DNA of 47,128 nucleotides from Lawsonibacter sp. (GCA_022795855.1 JAAWHL010000009.1:1-47128), one strand, 5' to 3'. Numbered from the stretch's first letter, positions 1-8,442 are shown. The notes: generated by a model not told the origin, from the sequence alone. Numbers and translations are program-made.

Positions 1-2
1 TG

Positions 3-98
3 GACGCCATCTCCGCCGTGGAGAAGCTGGTGGACACCCTGGAGGGCGACGAGAAGACCGGCGCCAACATCGTGGCCAAGGCCCTGGCCGAGCCCATG
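3..98 (+). pseudogene. groL: GroEL C-terminal fragment (broken at a junction)
   Basis: The first 32 codons, in the frame starting at base 3, read as the conserved GroEL region just before the C-terminus: ISAVEKL, then LEGDEKTGANIV, then KALAEPM. Intact GroEL continues with RQI-type residues and roughly 20 more amino acids. Here homology stops at the ATG at 96-98 and the frame continues into arginine/proline-rich nonsense up to a stop at 321-323. The following DNA belongs to an unrelated hydrolase in another frame. The fragment starts before the window edge, so the rest of the chaperonin gene may lie to the left. Identification is secure. Whether the break is a real rearrangement or an assembly join cannot be decided from the sequence. 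Confidence 0.8.
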
Positions 99-99
99 A

Positions 100-1263
100 C
101 TCGTCAGCCTGCCCGACCTGGAGCGCATCTACGGCCCCTACCTGGACGTGGAGCTGCGGGAGGACGGCGCCCACATCGAGCTGCGGGACGACAGCGCCGA
201 CGTCACCGCCGGCAGCGACGAAATCCGGCTGCCCGGCGGCCCCGTCCGGATGGCCTGCCCCTGCCGGAAGGTGGACGGCGTGCTCTATCTGCCTGTGGGC
301 AGCTTTATGTCCAAGGCCTTTGACAAGTACGCCGCCAACTCCCTGGACTATCCCCCCTTCAGCCCCCGGGACTGGAACCAGCCCGGCTTCCTGACCGCCG
401 TCTGCGACCGGTACGAGTACAAGGAGGTCCCCGGCGAGTTTATTGTGAAGGCCGTCCCCCGGGAGGGCTTCCAGTTCGACAGGGCCGCCGTGTTCGCCAT
501 GAACCGGGACTTGAACGGCAAGCACGACGGCGAGCTGTACCGCAGCTACTGGTTCGAGGAGGCAAAAAAGGTCATGACCTACAGCCTCTACGTCCCCACC
601 TCCTACGACCCCGCCCGCCCCTCCAAAATGACGGTGGCCCTCCACGGCGGCGGCCTGGGGGAGCAGTTCATCTACTCCCTGTCCCAGAACAGGGTGCAGT
701 TCTGGAGCGAGCGCTTCAACTACATCTTCCTAGCCCCCAACGCCTGCGTCAAGGACAGCACCTACGGCAACTACCTGGACCCCGGCGGCCCCATCCTGTC
801 CGCCGTCGCCCCGGACTTCTCCTGCCCGGAGAACCCCTACCACATGGACCAGGCGGAGATTGACCGCCGGCATCTGGGCGAGCTGGGCGTGCTGAAGGCC
901 ATCGAGACGGTGTGCGCCGCTTACAGCATCGACCGGGAGCACATCTTCCTCCAGGGCAACTCCATGGGCGGGCTGGGCGCCTTCTACATGGGCGGCAGGC
1001 ACCCCGAGCTTTTCCGGGCTATCGCCCCCTTCGGCATCGGCATCAACCCCGAGACCATCGGCCAGTACCGCCTGGAGGGAATGCCCATCCGCATGGTGGG
1101 CGGCACCGAGGACCACGGCTTTGAGAAAATCAAGGCCGCCTACAAGGCCCTGAAGGAGGGCGGCTACGACGTGGAGCTGGATGTGGTGGGCGGCGGCGTC
1201 CACACCGACGCCTGGGTGAAGGTGCTGGAGGAGACCTACCGCTTCTTTGAGCGCTGCTCATAA
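100..1263 (+). CDS. alpha/beta-hydrolase (esterase/PHB-depolymerase-like), 5' truncated
   Basis: The frame is open from just after the TGA at 97-99. The C-terminal two thirds form an alpha/beta-hydrolase: an oxyanion-type strand ALHGGGLG (near 640-660), the nucleophile elbow GNSMGG (Ser near base 965) and a late GGGVHTD histidine. This pattern resembles feruloyl-esterase/PHB-depolymerase families. The N-terminal ~100 residues (RLPGGPVRM...YLPVGSFM) look like a copper-amine-oxidase-N-type stalk domain often found on secreted enzymes. No signal peptide or ribosome site is present. The first in-frame start is a GTG at 148 without a good ribosome site, while protein-like sequence (SLPDLERIYG) already precedes it. 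The gene therefore appears decapitated at the GroEL junction. It is followed by the MFS and carboxylesterase genes on the same strand. Confidence 0.7.
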   Translation, partial: LVSLPDLERIYGPYLDVELREDGAHIELRDDSADVTAGSDEIRLPGGPVRMACPCRKVDGVLYLPVGSFMSKAFDKYAANSLDYPPFSPRDWNQPGFLTAVCDRYEYKEVPGEFIVKAVPREGFQFDRAAVFAMNRDLNGKHDGELYRSYWFEEAKKVMTYSLYVPTSYDPARPSKMTVALHGGGLGEQFIYSLSQNRVQFWSERFNYIFLAPNACVKDSTYGNYLDPGGPILSAVAPDFSCPENPYHMDQAEIDRRHLGELGVLKAIETVCAAYSIDREHIFLQGNSMGGLGAFYMGGRHPELFRAIAPFGIGINPETIGQYRLEGMPIRMVGGTEDHGFEKIKAAYKALKEGGYDVELDVVGGGVHTDAWVKVLEETYRFFERCS

Positions 1264-1289
1264 TCCGCCGGACGGCCCGGCCCCCTGCG

Positions 1290-1325
1290 CCCGGCCCGGG
1301 AGAGGCCCCGCCTCCCCGGGCCGGG
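1290..1325 (+). other. strong GC hairpin between hydrolase and MFS genes
   Basis: CCCGGCCCGGG (1290-1300) pairs perfectly with CCCGGGCCGGG (1315-1325) across a short loop. There is no U-run after it, so it is more likely an mRNA-processing or stability element, or a leaky terminator, than a classical terminator. Confidence 0.5.
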
Positions 1326-1353
1326 GTCTGAAAAGCGATTGGGAGAAACAAAC

Positions 1354-2559
1354 ATGAATACACGCAGTCAAACCTCCATCTGGAATCCTACCTTCCTCAG
1401 CGTCTTCCTTGTCAACTTTTCCCTCCAGATGGGACAGTATATGATGAACACCCTGATTCCCAAATACGCCGCCCATCTGGGCGCCGCCGCCTCGGTGGTG
1501 GGGCTGGTCTCCAGCATCTTCGCCCTGACCGCCCTGGCCATCCGCCCGGTGAGCGGCCCCGCCTTCGACTACTTCAGCAAAAAGCGGCTGCTGACCCTGA
1601 CCACCGGGATCATCGCCGCCGCCTTTGTGGGCTACAGCCTGTCCTCCAGCGTGGCCATGGTGATTTTCTGCCGCCTGCTCCACGGCGTGGGCGTGGGCTG
1701 CACTGCCCCCCTGGCCCTGGCCATCGCCAGCGACGCACTGCCCGAGGAGAAAATGGGCTCCGGCCTGGGCATTTTCTCCCTGGCCCAGGCCGTCTCCTCC
1801 GCCATAGGGCCCTCCATCGGCCTGTCCCTGTCGGACAGCCTGGGCTATAACAAGACCTTCGCCATCGGCGCGGTCCTGGTGGCCCTCTCCTGCGGCCTGA
1901 CCAACATCATCTGGGAACCGGAGCGGAAAACGCCCCGGGGCGCCTTCCGCATCACCCCCGACCGGATTATCGCCCGGGAGGCTGTCATTCCGGCGGTCAT
2001 CATGGCCTTTTTGTCCATGTCCTACGCCTGCATCAACGCCTTTATCGCCCTCTACGGCGAGTCCCGGGGGGTGGAGCACATCGGCCTGTACTTCACCGTC
2101 TACGCCGTCTTCCTGCTGATGAGCCGCCCCCTGAGCGGCACAATCGCCGACCGGTTCGGCCTGGACAGGGCCATTGTCCCCGCCTGCCTGTTCTTCGCGG
2201 CCTCCTTTTTCCTGCTCAGCCGGGCCGCCTCCCTGCCCGCCTTCCTGTCCGCCGCCGCCGTGTCCGCCTTCGGCTACGGGGCCTGCCAGCCGGCCATTCA
2301 GGCTTTGTGTATGCGCTGCGTCTCCAAGGAGCGCCGGGGCGTGGGCGCCAACACCAACTATTTCGGCACCGACGTGGGGCAGCTTCTGGGGCCCTCCATC
2401 GCCGGGCGCATTGCCGAGTCCGTCCAGGCCTCCGGCACCCAGGCCGACGGCTACGCCATGGTCTACCGGTGCATGATTGTACCCATTCTCATCGCCATGG
2501 GCCTGTTTCTTATCAACCGGAGGCGTCTGCTGGAGATGTCCTCCAGACAGCAGAATTGA
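1354..2559 (+). CDS. MFS transporter, 12-TM
   Basis: A 401-aa major facilitator superfamily permease. The N-terminal half carries the loop-2/3 signature (RPVSGPAFDYFSKKR) and the long TM4-5 segment FCRLLHGVGVGCTAPLA typical of drug/metabolite exporters of the YfcJ/AraJ type. The second half repeats the motif (RPLSGTIADRFG). I chose the ATG at 1354, preceded by GGGAGA at 1341-1346, over an in-frame TTG at 1339 that would sit on the ribosome site. It lies between two esterases, which suggests export or uptake of an ester, its acid product, or a toxic compound they detoxify. The substrate cannot be read from the sequence. Confidence 0.85.
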   Translation: MNTRSQTSIWNPTFLSVFLVNFSLQMGQYMMNTLIPKYAAHLGAAASVVGLVSSIFALTALAIRPVSGPAFDYFSKKRLLTLTTGIIAAAFVGYSLSSSVAMVIFCRLLHGVGVGCTAPLALAIASDALPEEKMGSGLGIFSLAQAVSSAIGPSIGLSLSDSLGYNKTFAIGAVLVALSCGLTNIIWEPERKTPRGAFRITPDRIIAREAVIPAVIMAFLSMSYACINAFIALYGESRGVEHIGLYFTVYAVFLLMSRPLSGTIADRFGLDRAIVPACLFFAASFFLLSRAASLPAFLSAAAVSAFGYGACQPAIQALCMRCVSKERRGVGANTNYFGTDVGQLLGPSIAGRIAESVQASGTQADGYAMVYRCMIVPILIAMGLFLINRRRLLEMSSRQQN

Positions 2560-2570
2560 GGAGGTATCCT

Positions 2571-4112
2571 ATGAACATCCAACCCCAGGCTATCGTGGAG
2601 ACCGGCGCCCTGTCCGGAAAGCTGAACGAGGACGGCGACGTGCTCATGTTCTTCGGCGTGCCCTACGCCGCGCCCCCCGTGGGCGCTCTGCGCTGGCGGC
2701 CCCCCCAGCCCGCCCGGCCCTGGGAGGGCGTGCGGGACGCCCGTTTCCGCGCCAGCGCCAATATGCACCGGCGGCCCTCCCTGAAGACCTTCTACGGCCG
2801 GGAATTCGATCAGCTGGAGTACCCCCGCAGCGAGGACTGCCTGTATCTGAACATCTGGGCCCCCCTGCCCCGGGAGGGAGAGCAGTACCCCGCCGCGCTC
2901 TACTTCCACGGCGGCGACTCCCACGCCAACAAGGCCGTATTCGACGGCGAGGGCTTCGCCAAAAACGGCGTGATTCTGATTACCGTGGGCTTCCGCTGCG
3001 GCGTGTTCGCCGGCCTGTGCCACAGGGAGCTCTCCTTGGAGTCCGAGCGGGAGACCGGCCATTACACCTCCGGCAATTACGGCCTGCTGGACCAGATCGC
3101 CGCGGTGAAGTGGGCCCGCCGGAATATCCGTGCCTTCGGCGGCGACCCGGACCGGGTGTCCGTCTTCGGCCAGAGCGCCGGCGCCACCGCCGTGCAGCGC
3201 CTGATTACCACCCCCCTGCTCAAGGGCAGCCTCTTCGCCGCCGTCATGCAGAGTGCCGGCGGCATGGACCCCCGGTACATGACCGCAGAGGCCACCCTGG
3301 AGCAGAGCGAGGCCTTCGGCGGGAAAGTGCTGGAGTCCCTGGGGGTCTCCTCCATTGAGGAAGCCCGGGCCCTCCCCGCCGAGACCATCCTCAACGGCGT
3401 TGAGGCCGGCCCGGAAACCAGCATGGCCCACCTCTCCCCCAAGCCAGACGGGTATACCCTGCTCCACACCCCTGACACGGCGGGCTATCTGGGGGAGTAC
3501 CCCGCCAATATCCCCGTCATAATCGGCACCACCAAGCACGAGGGCTTTGCCTACGGCACCTATGACTCTGTCACGGAGGACACGCTGAGGCAGTACCTCC
3601 GGCGGGGGTTCGGGGACGCCTGGGAGGACTACTGGCAGGCCGCCGGCGTCAAGGACGATTCCACCGCCCAAAAGGTGCGCCGCCAGGACAGCGGAGACGT
3701 CAAAATGGCCGCCTGCTACTCCTGGGTCCGGCGCCAGAACCTGCTGGGCCGCCCCGCCCCCTACGTCTACCTGTTCACCAAGGAGGCCCCGGGCCCGGAG
3801 GGGGCCGGCGCTTTCCACAGCGGCGAACACGCCTACGTGTTCCAGAGCATGGACAAGGTCCCCTGGCGGCCCTACAACGACAGCGACCGCGCCCTGTCCC
3901 AGGCCATGAGCCGGTACTGGGCCAACTTCTTCAAAACCGGCGACCCCAACGGAGCGGGCCTGCCGGTGTGGGAACCCACCCGGGATATGGAGCGCGACCC
4001 CTGGATTATGGAACTGGGCTGCCGCCTGGGCATGGTCCGGCCGCCCCAGACCAGAGTGTCCGACTTCATCCAGCGCTTTGTGCTGGACTTCTGCTCCTCC
4101 AAAAATCCGTAA
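2571..4112 (+). CDS. type-B carboxylesterase
   Basis: 513 aa, the usual length for bacterial type-B carboxylesterases (para-nitrobenzyl-esterase-like). Visible features in order are the N-terminal FFGVPYAAPPVG, the type-B signature SEDCLYLNIW (near residue 90), the oxyanion stretch YFHGGD, the nucleophile motif FGQSAGA (near residue 200; family usually GESAGA), and the C-terminal catalytic His region GAFHSGEHAYVF. The acid residue is not assigned with certainty. No signal peptide is evident, so it is probably cytoplasmic. The start ATG at 2571 is 11 bases after the MFS stop, with GAGGAGGT at 2559-2566 as ribosome site, so it is co-transcribed with the transporter. Confidence 0.88.
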   Translation: MNIQPQAIVETGALSGKLNEDGDVLMFFGVPYAAPPVGALRWRPPQPARPWEGVRDARFRASANMHRRPSLKTFYGREFDQLEYPRSEDCLYLNIWAPLPREGEQYPAALYFHGGDSHANKAVFDGEGFAKNGVILITVGFRCGVFAGLCHRELSLESERETGHYTSGNYGLLDQIAAVKWARRNIRAFGGDPDRVSVFGQSAGATAVQRLITTPLLKGSLFAAVMQSAGGMDPRYMTAEATLEQSEAFGGKVLESLGVSSIEEARALPAETILNGVEAGPETSMAHLSPKPDGYTLLHTPDTAGYLGEYPANIPVIIGTTKHEGFAYGTYDSVTEDTLRQYLRRGFGDAWEDYWQAAGVKDDSTAQKVRRQDSGDVKMAACYSWVRRQNLLGRPAPYVYLFTKEAPGPEGAGAFHSGEHAYVFQSMDKVPWRPYNDSDRALSQAMSRYWANFFKTGDPNGAGLPVWEPTRDMERDPWIMELGCRLGMVRPPQTRVSDFIQRFVLDFCSSKNP

Positions 4113-4150
4113 ACAGCGGGGCCGCTTTTCGGGGCGGCCCCGCTGTTTGC
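4111..4150 (+). terminator. intrinsic terminator after carboxylesterase
   Basis: A perfect 15-bp inverted repeat, AAACAGCGGGGCCGC (4111-4125) with GCGGCCCCGCTGTTT (4134-4148), starts on the stop codon of the carboxylesterase and ends in a T-run. It closes the hydrolase-MFS-esterase unit. Confidence 0.85.
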
Positions 4151-4305
4151 CTTAACACCTGTATTCATAACCGGACATGACGCCTGAGCCTTCTTTTTCC
4201 TGGTCTTCCAGACTTCTCTTCTTGCCCTCCGCTCCCCCGTTCCGGTATAATGGAGGCACCTTTTCCCCGCGAGGGAACAAATTCTGCCGAACGGGGTGAC
4301 TTCTC

Positions 4306-6012
4306 TTGGACCCACAAAAGAAACGCCGGCCGCGCCTCCTGATTGCGCTGTGCCTGGCCCTCCTTCTCTCCGCCCTCCCCGCCTCCGCCGTCCCCGAGCG
4401 GAGCGCCGCCGCCCCCCAGGGAACAGCGGTTGGCTACTACGCCAGCTGGGCCTCCGCCCAGGGGTACACGCCCCAGCGCATCCCCGCCCAGCGTCTGACT
4501 CACATCAACTACGCCTTCGCCGGCATCGACGGCAACAGCCGCCTGGCCCTGTCCAACCCCGCGCAGGACAGGAAAAACCTGGCCCAGCTGGTCCGGCTGC
4601 GGGAGGAGCACCCTCATTTGAAGCTGCTGATTTCGGTGGGCGGCTGGGACGGCTCCGCCAACTTCTCCGACGCGGCCTCCACCGCCGCCCGGCGGCAGAC
4701 CTTCGCCCAGAGCTGCGCGGCGTTTTTAGCTGAGCACCGGCTGGACGGCGTGGACCTGGATTGGGAATACCCCGTCTCCGGCGGCACGCCGGGCACCGGG
4801 CACCGCCCCGAGGACCGGGAGAACTTCACCCTGCTGCTCCAGGAGCTCCGGGAGCAGCTGGACCGCCAGGGGCAAAAAGACGGCAAAGCCTACCTGCTGA
4901 CCATCGCCGCCGCCCCGGACGCCGGCTACCTGAACAAAATCCAGCCCCTCCCCGTGTCCCGGCTGGTGGACCACATCTTCCTGATGGCCTACGACCTCCA
5001 CGGCCCCTGGGATACATACGCCGACTTCAACGCGCCCCTTTACACCCCCTCCGAACCCTCCCCCCAGTACAAGACCAGCGTCTCCGACGGCGTGAAGCTC
5101 TGGCTGGACCGGGGCGTCCCCGGGGACAAGCTGGTGCTGGGCATCCCCCTGTACGGCTACTGCTACCAGGGGGTGACCGGGGGGAACAACGGCCTGTACG
5201 GCTCCTTCTCCTCCTCCCTGGCCCTGAGCTATGACCAGGTGGTTCGGGACTTCCTCAGCGACAGCGCCTACCGCGCCCTGCGCCACAGCCAGGCCCGGAC
5301 CCCCTACCTCTACGGGCGGCGCTCCTTCCTCACCTACGAGGACCCGGAGTCCGCCGCCGCCAAGGGCGGGCTGGCCCGGGAGCTGGGACTGGCCGGCGTG
5401 GGCTTTTGGGAGCTCTCCCAGGACCGGGAGGCGGCGCTGATTTCCAGCGCCTGCTCCGCCTTCTCTGTCCGCGGCTTCTCCGACGTGTCCCCCCGCAGCT
5501 GGTACGCCCAGGCGGTGGACTTCGTCTGCGGGCAGGGCTGGATGTCGGGCACCTCAGAGAGAACCTTCTCCCCTGAGCTGACCGTCACCCGGGGCATGTT
5601 CGTCACCGTCCTCCACCGTATGTCCGGCTCCCCGGCCGCCCAGACAGGCCGCTTCCCGGACCTCCCCCAGGAGCACTACGCCGCACAGGCCGCCGCCTGG
5701 GCGGCGGAGCGGGGGCTGGCCGCCGGGTACGCCGGCGGGCGCTTCGGCCCCGACGACCCCGTCACCCGGGAACAGATGGCCCTTATGCTCTTCCGCTTCG
5801 CCCGCCTGCGCGGCCTCTCCACCCGCCCCCGGGACAGCCTGCGCTCCTTCCCAGACGCCTCCGCCGTCAGCCCCTACGCCCTGGAGGCCGTCCAGTGGGC
5901 CGCGGCCGCCGGACTGCTCAGCGGACGCGCCTCCGGCGAGCTGGACCCCTCCGGGGCCGCCACACGGGCGGAGACCGCCGCCGTTCTCATGGCCTTCTCC
6001 AAGCTGTCATAG
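4306..6012 (+). CDS. secreted GH18 glycosidase with three SLH domains
   Basis: 568 aa. It starts with a signal peptide (KKRRPRLLIALCLALLLSAL...ASA, residues 5-28), followed by a glycoside hydrolase family 18 barrel (about 38-380). The barrel carries the catalytic DxxDxDxE motif as DGVDLDWEYP near residues 146-155, the upstream strand LLISVGGWDGS, and the MAYDLHG and GVGFWEL strands. Three S-layer homology repeats follow (about 389-440, 445-505 and 512-568: FSDVSPRSWYAQAVDF, FPDLPQEHYAAQAAAW, FPDASAVSPYALEAVQW). They would hold it on pyruvylated secondary cell-wall polymer. Likely substrates are chitin-type or peptidoglycan GlcNAc linkages. The start is a TTG at 4306 with GGGGTGA at 4293-4299. 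The 3' tail of this gene is duplicated further on (see 6681-6722). Confidence 0.9.
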   Translation: MDPQKKRRPRLLIALCLALLLSALPASAVPERSAAAPQGTAVGYYASWASAQGYTPQRIPAQRLTHINYAFAGIDGNSRLALSNPAQDRKNLAQLVRLREEHPHLKLLISVGGWDGSANFSDAASTAARRQTFAQSCAAFLAEHRLDGVDLDWEYPVSGGTPGTGHRPEDRENFTLLLQELREQLDRQGQKDGKAYLLTIAAAPDAGYLNKIQPLPVSRLVDHIFLMAYDLHGPWDTYADFNAPLYTPSEPSPQYKTSVSDGVKLWLDRGVPGDKLVLGIPLYGYCYQGVTGGNNGLYGSFSSSLALSYDQVVRDFLSDSAYRALRHSQARTPYLYGRRSFLTYEDPESAAAKGGLARELGLAGVGFWELSQDREAALISSACSAFSVRGFSDVSPRSWYAQAVDFVCGQGWMSGTSERTFSPELTVTRGMFVTVLHRMSGSPAAQTGRFPDLPQEHYAAQAAAWAAERGLAAGYAGGRFGPDDPVTREQMALMLFRFARLRGLSTRPRDSLRSFPDASAVSPYALEAVQWAAAAGLLSGRASGELDPSGAATRAETAAVLMAFSKLS

Positions 6013-6020
6013 CATGCAAA

Positions 6021-6055
6021 GGGCCCCCGTCTCTTTTCCTCAGAGACGGGGGCCC
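6021..6055. terminator. bidirectional terminator
   Basis: GGGCCCCCGTCTC (6021-6033) pairs with GAGACGGGGGCCC (6043-6055), followed by TTTT at 6061-6064. It separates the convergent GH18-SLH gene and the 172-aa membrane protein gene. A diverged copy is found 720 bp downstream. Confidence 0.8.
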
Positions 6056-6062
6056 TCAGATT

Positions 6063-6581
6063 TTAGGTCAGATACCGCCTGCTGGGCAGCTCGTCATAGG
6101 GAACTTCTGCCTCCGGAACATCAATGGGCAGCCAAAAGTCTCCGCTGTCGGGCCAAGTGCCCAGATAGTACGCGGTGTATCCGTAAGCGCTGAACAAATC
6201 GGGAGTCGAAACCAGAACCGTGTCTCCCAGGTCGGAGTGGGTCATGGAAACGAGGAAAAATACGTCCTTATCATAGTAATGAACTTCAATTTCCAGCGTG
6301 GCACAGCCGGGAGCTGTATAATCCTCTGTAATTAGAAACGGACGGGGCTCGTATGTAATCTGTTGAAGAATCGGGATAACATCCTGGGCAGGAAATTCTT
6401 TGCAGTAAAGAGGCGATTCCGCGGTAGACAAGTAAACAGAAACCGTCTGGGCGGCTCTGGCATTGATCGGCAGCGTGGCAGTGACCGGACGGGGATGGAG
6501 GTACACAAAAACAATGCCGGCCAGAAGAAAAAGCTCAATGCAAAGATGAAACCAAAAACCTTTTTGTTTATAAATCGGCAT
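6063..6581 (-). CDS. membrane-anchored protein of unknown function, copy A
   Basis: 172 aa. It has one N-terminal membrane anchor (about residues 9-27, FWFHLCIELFLLAGIVFVYL) followed by HPRP and an extracytoplasmic domain of about 140 residues with two cysteines (YCKEF and APGC) that might form a disulphide. I do not recognise the family. The start ATG at 6581 is preceded by AAGGGAGAAAT; a longer upstream reading frame has no support. It is a paralogue of the next gene, with identical length and shared blocks such as LGTWPD.GDFW and VPEAEVPYDELPSR. It arose by a 720-bp tandem duplication. No promoter is obvious just upstream, so it may depend on readthrough from the protease operon. Confidence 0.75.
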   Translation of the reverse strand: MPIYKQKGFWFHLCIELFLLAGIVFVYLHPRPVTATLPINARAAQTVSVYLSTAESPLYCKEFPAQDVIPILQQITYEPRPFLITEDYTAPGCATLEIEVHYYDKDVFFLVSMTHSDLGDTVLVSTPDLFSAYGYTAYYLGTWPDSGDFWLPIDVPEAEVPYDELPSRRYLT

Positions 6582-6680
6582 ATTTCTCCCTTCTTTATGG
6601 TGTTTATTAACAGCTATCAAAAGCCTACCACAACGTTGACCAGATGTCAAGCGTTTTACTCACAATATCCAAAGTCCTTC

Positions 6681-6722
6681 CAAAAAGCAGAGATATTCCA
6701 CCGTTTTCATGCTCTATTCCAA
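6681..6722 (+). pseudogene. relic of the GH18-SLH gene 3' end
   Basis: Bases around 6701-6722 match the last codons of the SLH gene at 5981-6002 at exactly 720-bp spacing: CCGTTTTCATG versus CCGTTCTCATG, then TTCCAAACTGTCATAA versus CTCCAAGCTGTCATAG. Substitutions and small indels have broken the reading frame. The relic is followed by a copy of the terminator, so the tandem duplication included the tail of the upstream gene. Confidence 0.65.
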
Positions 6723-6735
6723 ACTGTCATAAAAC

Positions 6736-6779
6736 GCAAAACGCCCCCGCCTCTTTTCTCAAAGACGGGAGCGTTTTGC
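6736..6779. terminator. terminator, diverged duplicate
   Basis: GCAAAACGCCCCCG pairs with CGGGAGCGTTTTGC around a CTCTTTTCTCAAAG loop. It sits at the 3' end of the second 172-aa gene and is the 720-bp-offset copy of the terminator at 6021-6055. Confidence 0.7.
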
Positions 6780-6782
6780 ACA

Positions 6783-7301
6783 CTAGCTCCGAAACTGCCT
6801 GCTGGGCAGCTCGTCATAGGGAACTTCTGCCTCCGGAACACCAACAGAGGACCAGAAATCTCCGTTGTCTGGCCAGGTACCCAAGTAGTATACGTTCTGC
6901 CCGTAAGCGTTAAACAGTTCAGGAGTAGATACCAGCACAGCGTCACCCAGACCGGAATGGGTGATAAGAATGGTAAAAAATACATCGTCTTGATAGTTAT
7001 AGTGAACCGCAATCTCCAGAACGGGACAACCTGGGGCGGTATAACCAGTCCGGTTAACAATTGTGCAAGGCTCATACTTGATTTGGCGAAGCGCGGGGAT
7101 TGCATCTTGGGCGGAAAACTCCTTGCAGTAAACGCCGCCTTCTCCCGCCACATAGACAGAAACAGAACGAACTTGTCTGTCGTAAATCGGCAAATCACAT
7201 GTAATTGGGCGGGGATGGAGATAAATGAAAACAATACAGCCAAAAAGGAACAGATCAATTAAAAGATGCCACCAGCACCATTTTCGTTTCCTTTCAAGCA
7301 T
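6783..7301 (-). CDS. membrane-anchored protein of unknown function, copy B
   Basis: 172 aa and paralogous to the gene at 6063-6581. It has an N-terminal anchor (about residues 10-27, WWHLLIDLFLFGCIVFIYL), the shared HPRP.T..LPI stretch, the same two cysteines (YCKEF, APGC) and the C-terminal VPEAEVPYDELPSR. Start ATG at 7301 with AGAGGTGAAAT as ribosome site. It begins 13 bases after the stop of the secreted protease, so the two are co-transcribed. This copy still sits next to the protease, so it probably occupies the ancestral position. Function unknown. A role linked to the protease (substrate, inhibitor or anchor) is only inference from the operon. Confidence 0.75.
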   Translation of the reverse strand: MLERKRKWCWWHLLIDLFLFGCIVFIYLHPRPITCDLPIYDRQVRSVSVYVAGEGGVYCKEFSAQDAIPALRQIKYEPCTIVNRTGYTAPGCPVLEIAVHYNYQDDVFFTILITHSGLGDAVLVSTPELFNAYGQNVYYLGTWPDNGDFWSSVGVPEAEVPYDELPSRQFRS

Positions 7302-7314
7302 ATTTCACCTCTGC

Positions 7315-8442
7315 TTAATATTTATACGCATAATACTGTAGTACATAGGTATGTCCAGTACGTGGAAGTGTAATTGAGAACTCAGTTCCTGAACGGTTTA
7401 TAGTCCCTGTAGAATACGTTCCAACTTGAGGATCCATTACACTGAAAAGTTCCCAGCCCACCATTCCACGGATAACCATAGCATGGTCCCAGGACACATC
7501 CTGACCGTCAAAATCCCCATATACAGGATAGGGAGTATTTCTGATTGTTACACCACAGAGAGCATCCCAAATGTCCGAACGGGCATTGTTTGTATTGCCT
7601 ACATATTGCAAAGATGCGCTATAGTTTCGATTTACATTATTGACCAGACTTCGGGTAGCAGGGGAGGATTCCCCATCGTAATCATTCCCATAATAGGATT
7701 TAATAATAGAATTCTCAGTAAGATATTGGGAAGAAATTCTCCCGTAATTTAACATACTGGCCATAGCTGCGGCCCAACATGTTTTATTGCTTGATTGTTT
7801 TACTATCTGAACATTCAGGCTGATTTCCTCATCGTCTGATCCGAGAACACCCAACGACATAATATCAGGGACAGACAATCTGGAACAGGGAGACAAGAAA
7901 GCTCCTTCCAACGCCGAAAGCTGCGCCTGCCCAAGTGTGTCTATGCTGTCCCGACCCATATCGGCACATTCAGGAACCTGTTCCAGCAGAATCAATTCGT
8001 TCCCATCGAACAGGAAAACCCCGCTGTTATCATAGACAAACGCAAGCTCTTCATCCGGAGAAAATGCGCACAAGTCATCCGTGAACGTATTGGACAGTGA
8101 CACAACGGGCTCATTTCCCCTTTGCGTTACGGCGGCAATCAGGACTGTCCGGTCGTTATGATCGAATATGGGATAAATTACCATATCCAGCTTTTCCAAT
8201 GCTCCACCGGCTACCTCATAAGCCGCTATGGCTTCTCCGAGGTACAGGGAAAACATATCCACCCCGTCCAGGCCGTAGGCTTCAGGCTCCGGCAGAATAC
8301 TCAGAAGAGACTGCTCAATTTTCTCCTGGACGATACGGCCGCCTGTATCTGCGGCAAAAGCGGACATTGTGAAGAGCGAAAGTGTGAGGGACGCCAACAG
8401 AATCCAAGAGAGTGTCCTGTTTAAGATGAAATGCTTTTTCAT
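7315..8442 (-). CDS. secreted papain/C39-like cysteine protease
   Basis: 375 aa. It has a clear signal peptide (about residues 1-30, ending SAFA before ADT), a ~180-residue N-terminal region that may be a propeptide, and a C-terminal papain-fold domain of the C39-like/C70 type. Catalytic residues are visible: Cys222 in NKTCWAAAM with a Gln upstream, His320 in WDHAMVIRG, and Asp337 in SVMDP as the probable third member. It is probably exported and activated outside the cell. The start ATG at 8442 has GGAG upstream. Its promoter at 8553-8581 is nearly identical to the one before the secreted gene at 23736. Cleavage target unknown. Confidence 0.78.
   Translation of the reverse strand: MKKHFILNRTLSWILLASLTLSLFTMSAFAADTGGRIVQEKIEQSLLSILPEPEAYGLDGVDMFSLYLGEAIAAYEVAGGALEKLDMVIYPIFDHNDRTVLIAAVTQRGNEPVVSLSNTFTDDLCAFSPDEELAFVYDNSGVFLFDGNELILLEQVPECADMGRDSIDTLGQAQLSALEGAFLSPCSRLSVPDIMSLGVLGSDDEEISLNVQIVKQSSNKTCWAAAMASMLNYGRISSQYLTENSIIKSYYGNDYDGESSPATRSLVNNVNRNYSASLQYVGNTNNARSDIWDALCGVTIRNTPYPVYGDFDGQDVSWDHAMVIRGMVGWELFSVMDPQVGTYSTGTINRSGTEFSITLPRTGHTYVLQYYAYKY

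Noticed and set aside
2463-3830. 455-codon minus-strand frame opposite the carboxylesterase
   Set aside because: Antisense shadow; the plus-strand frame has the full set of type-B esterase signatures.
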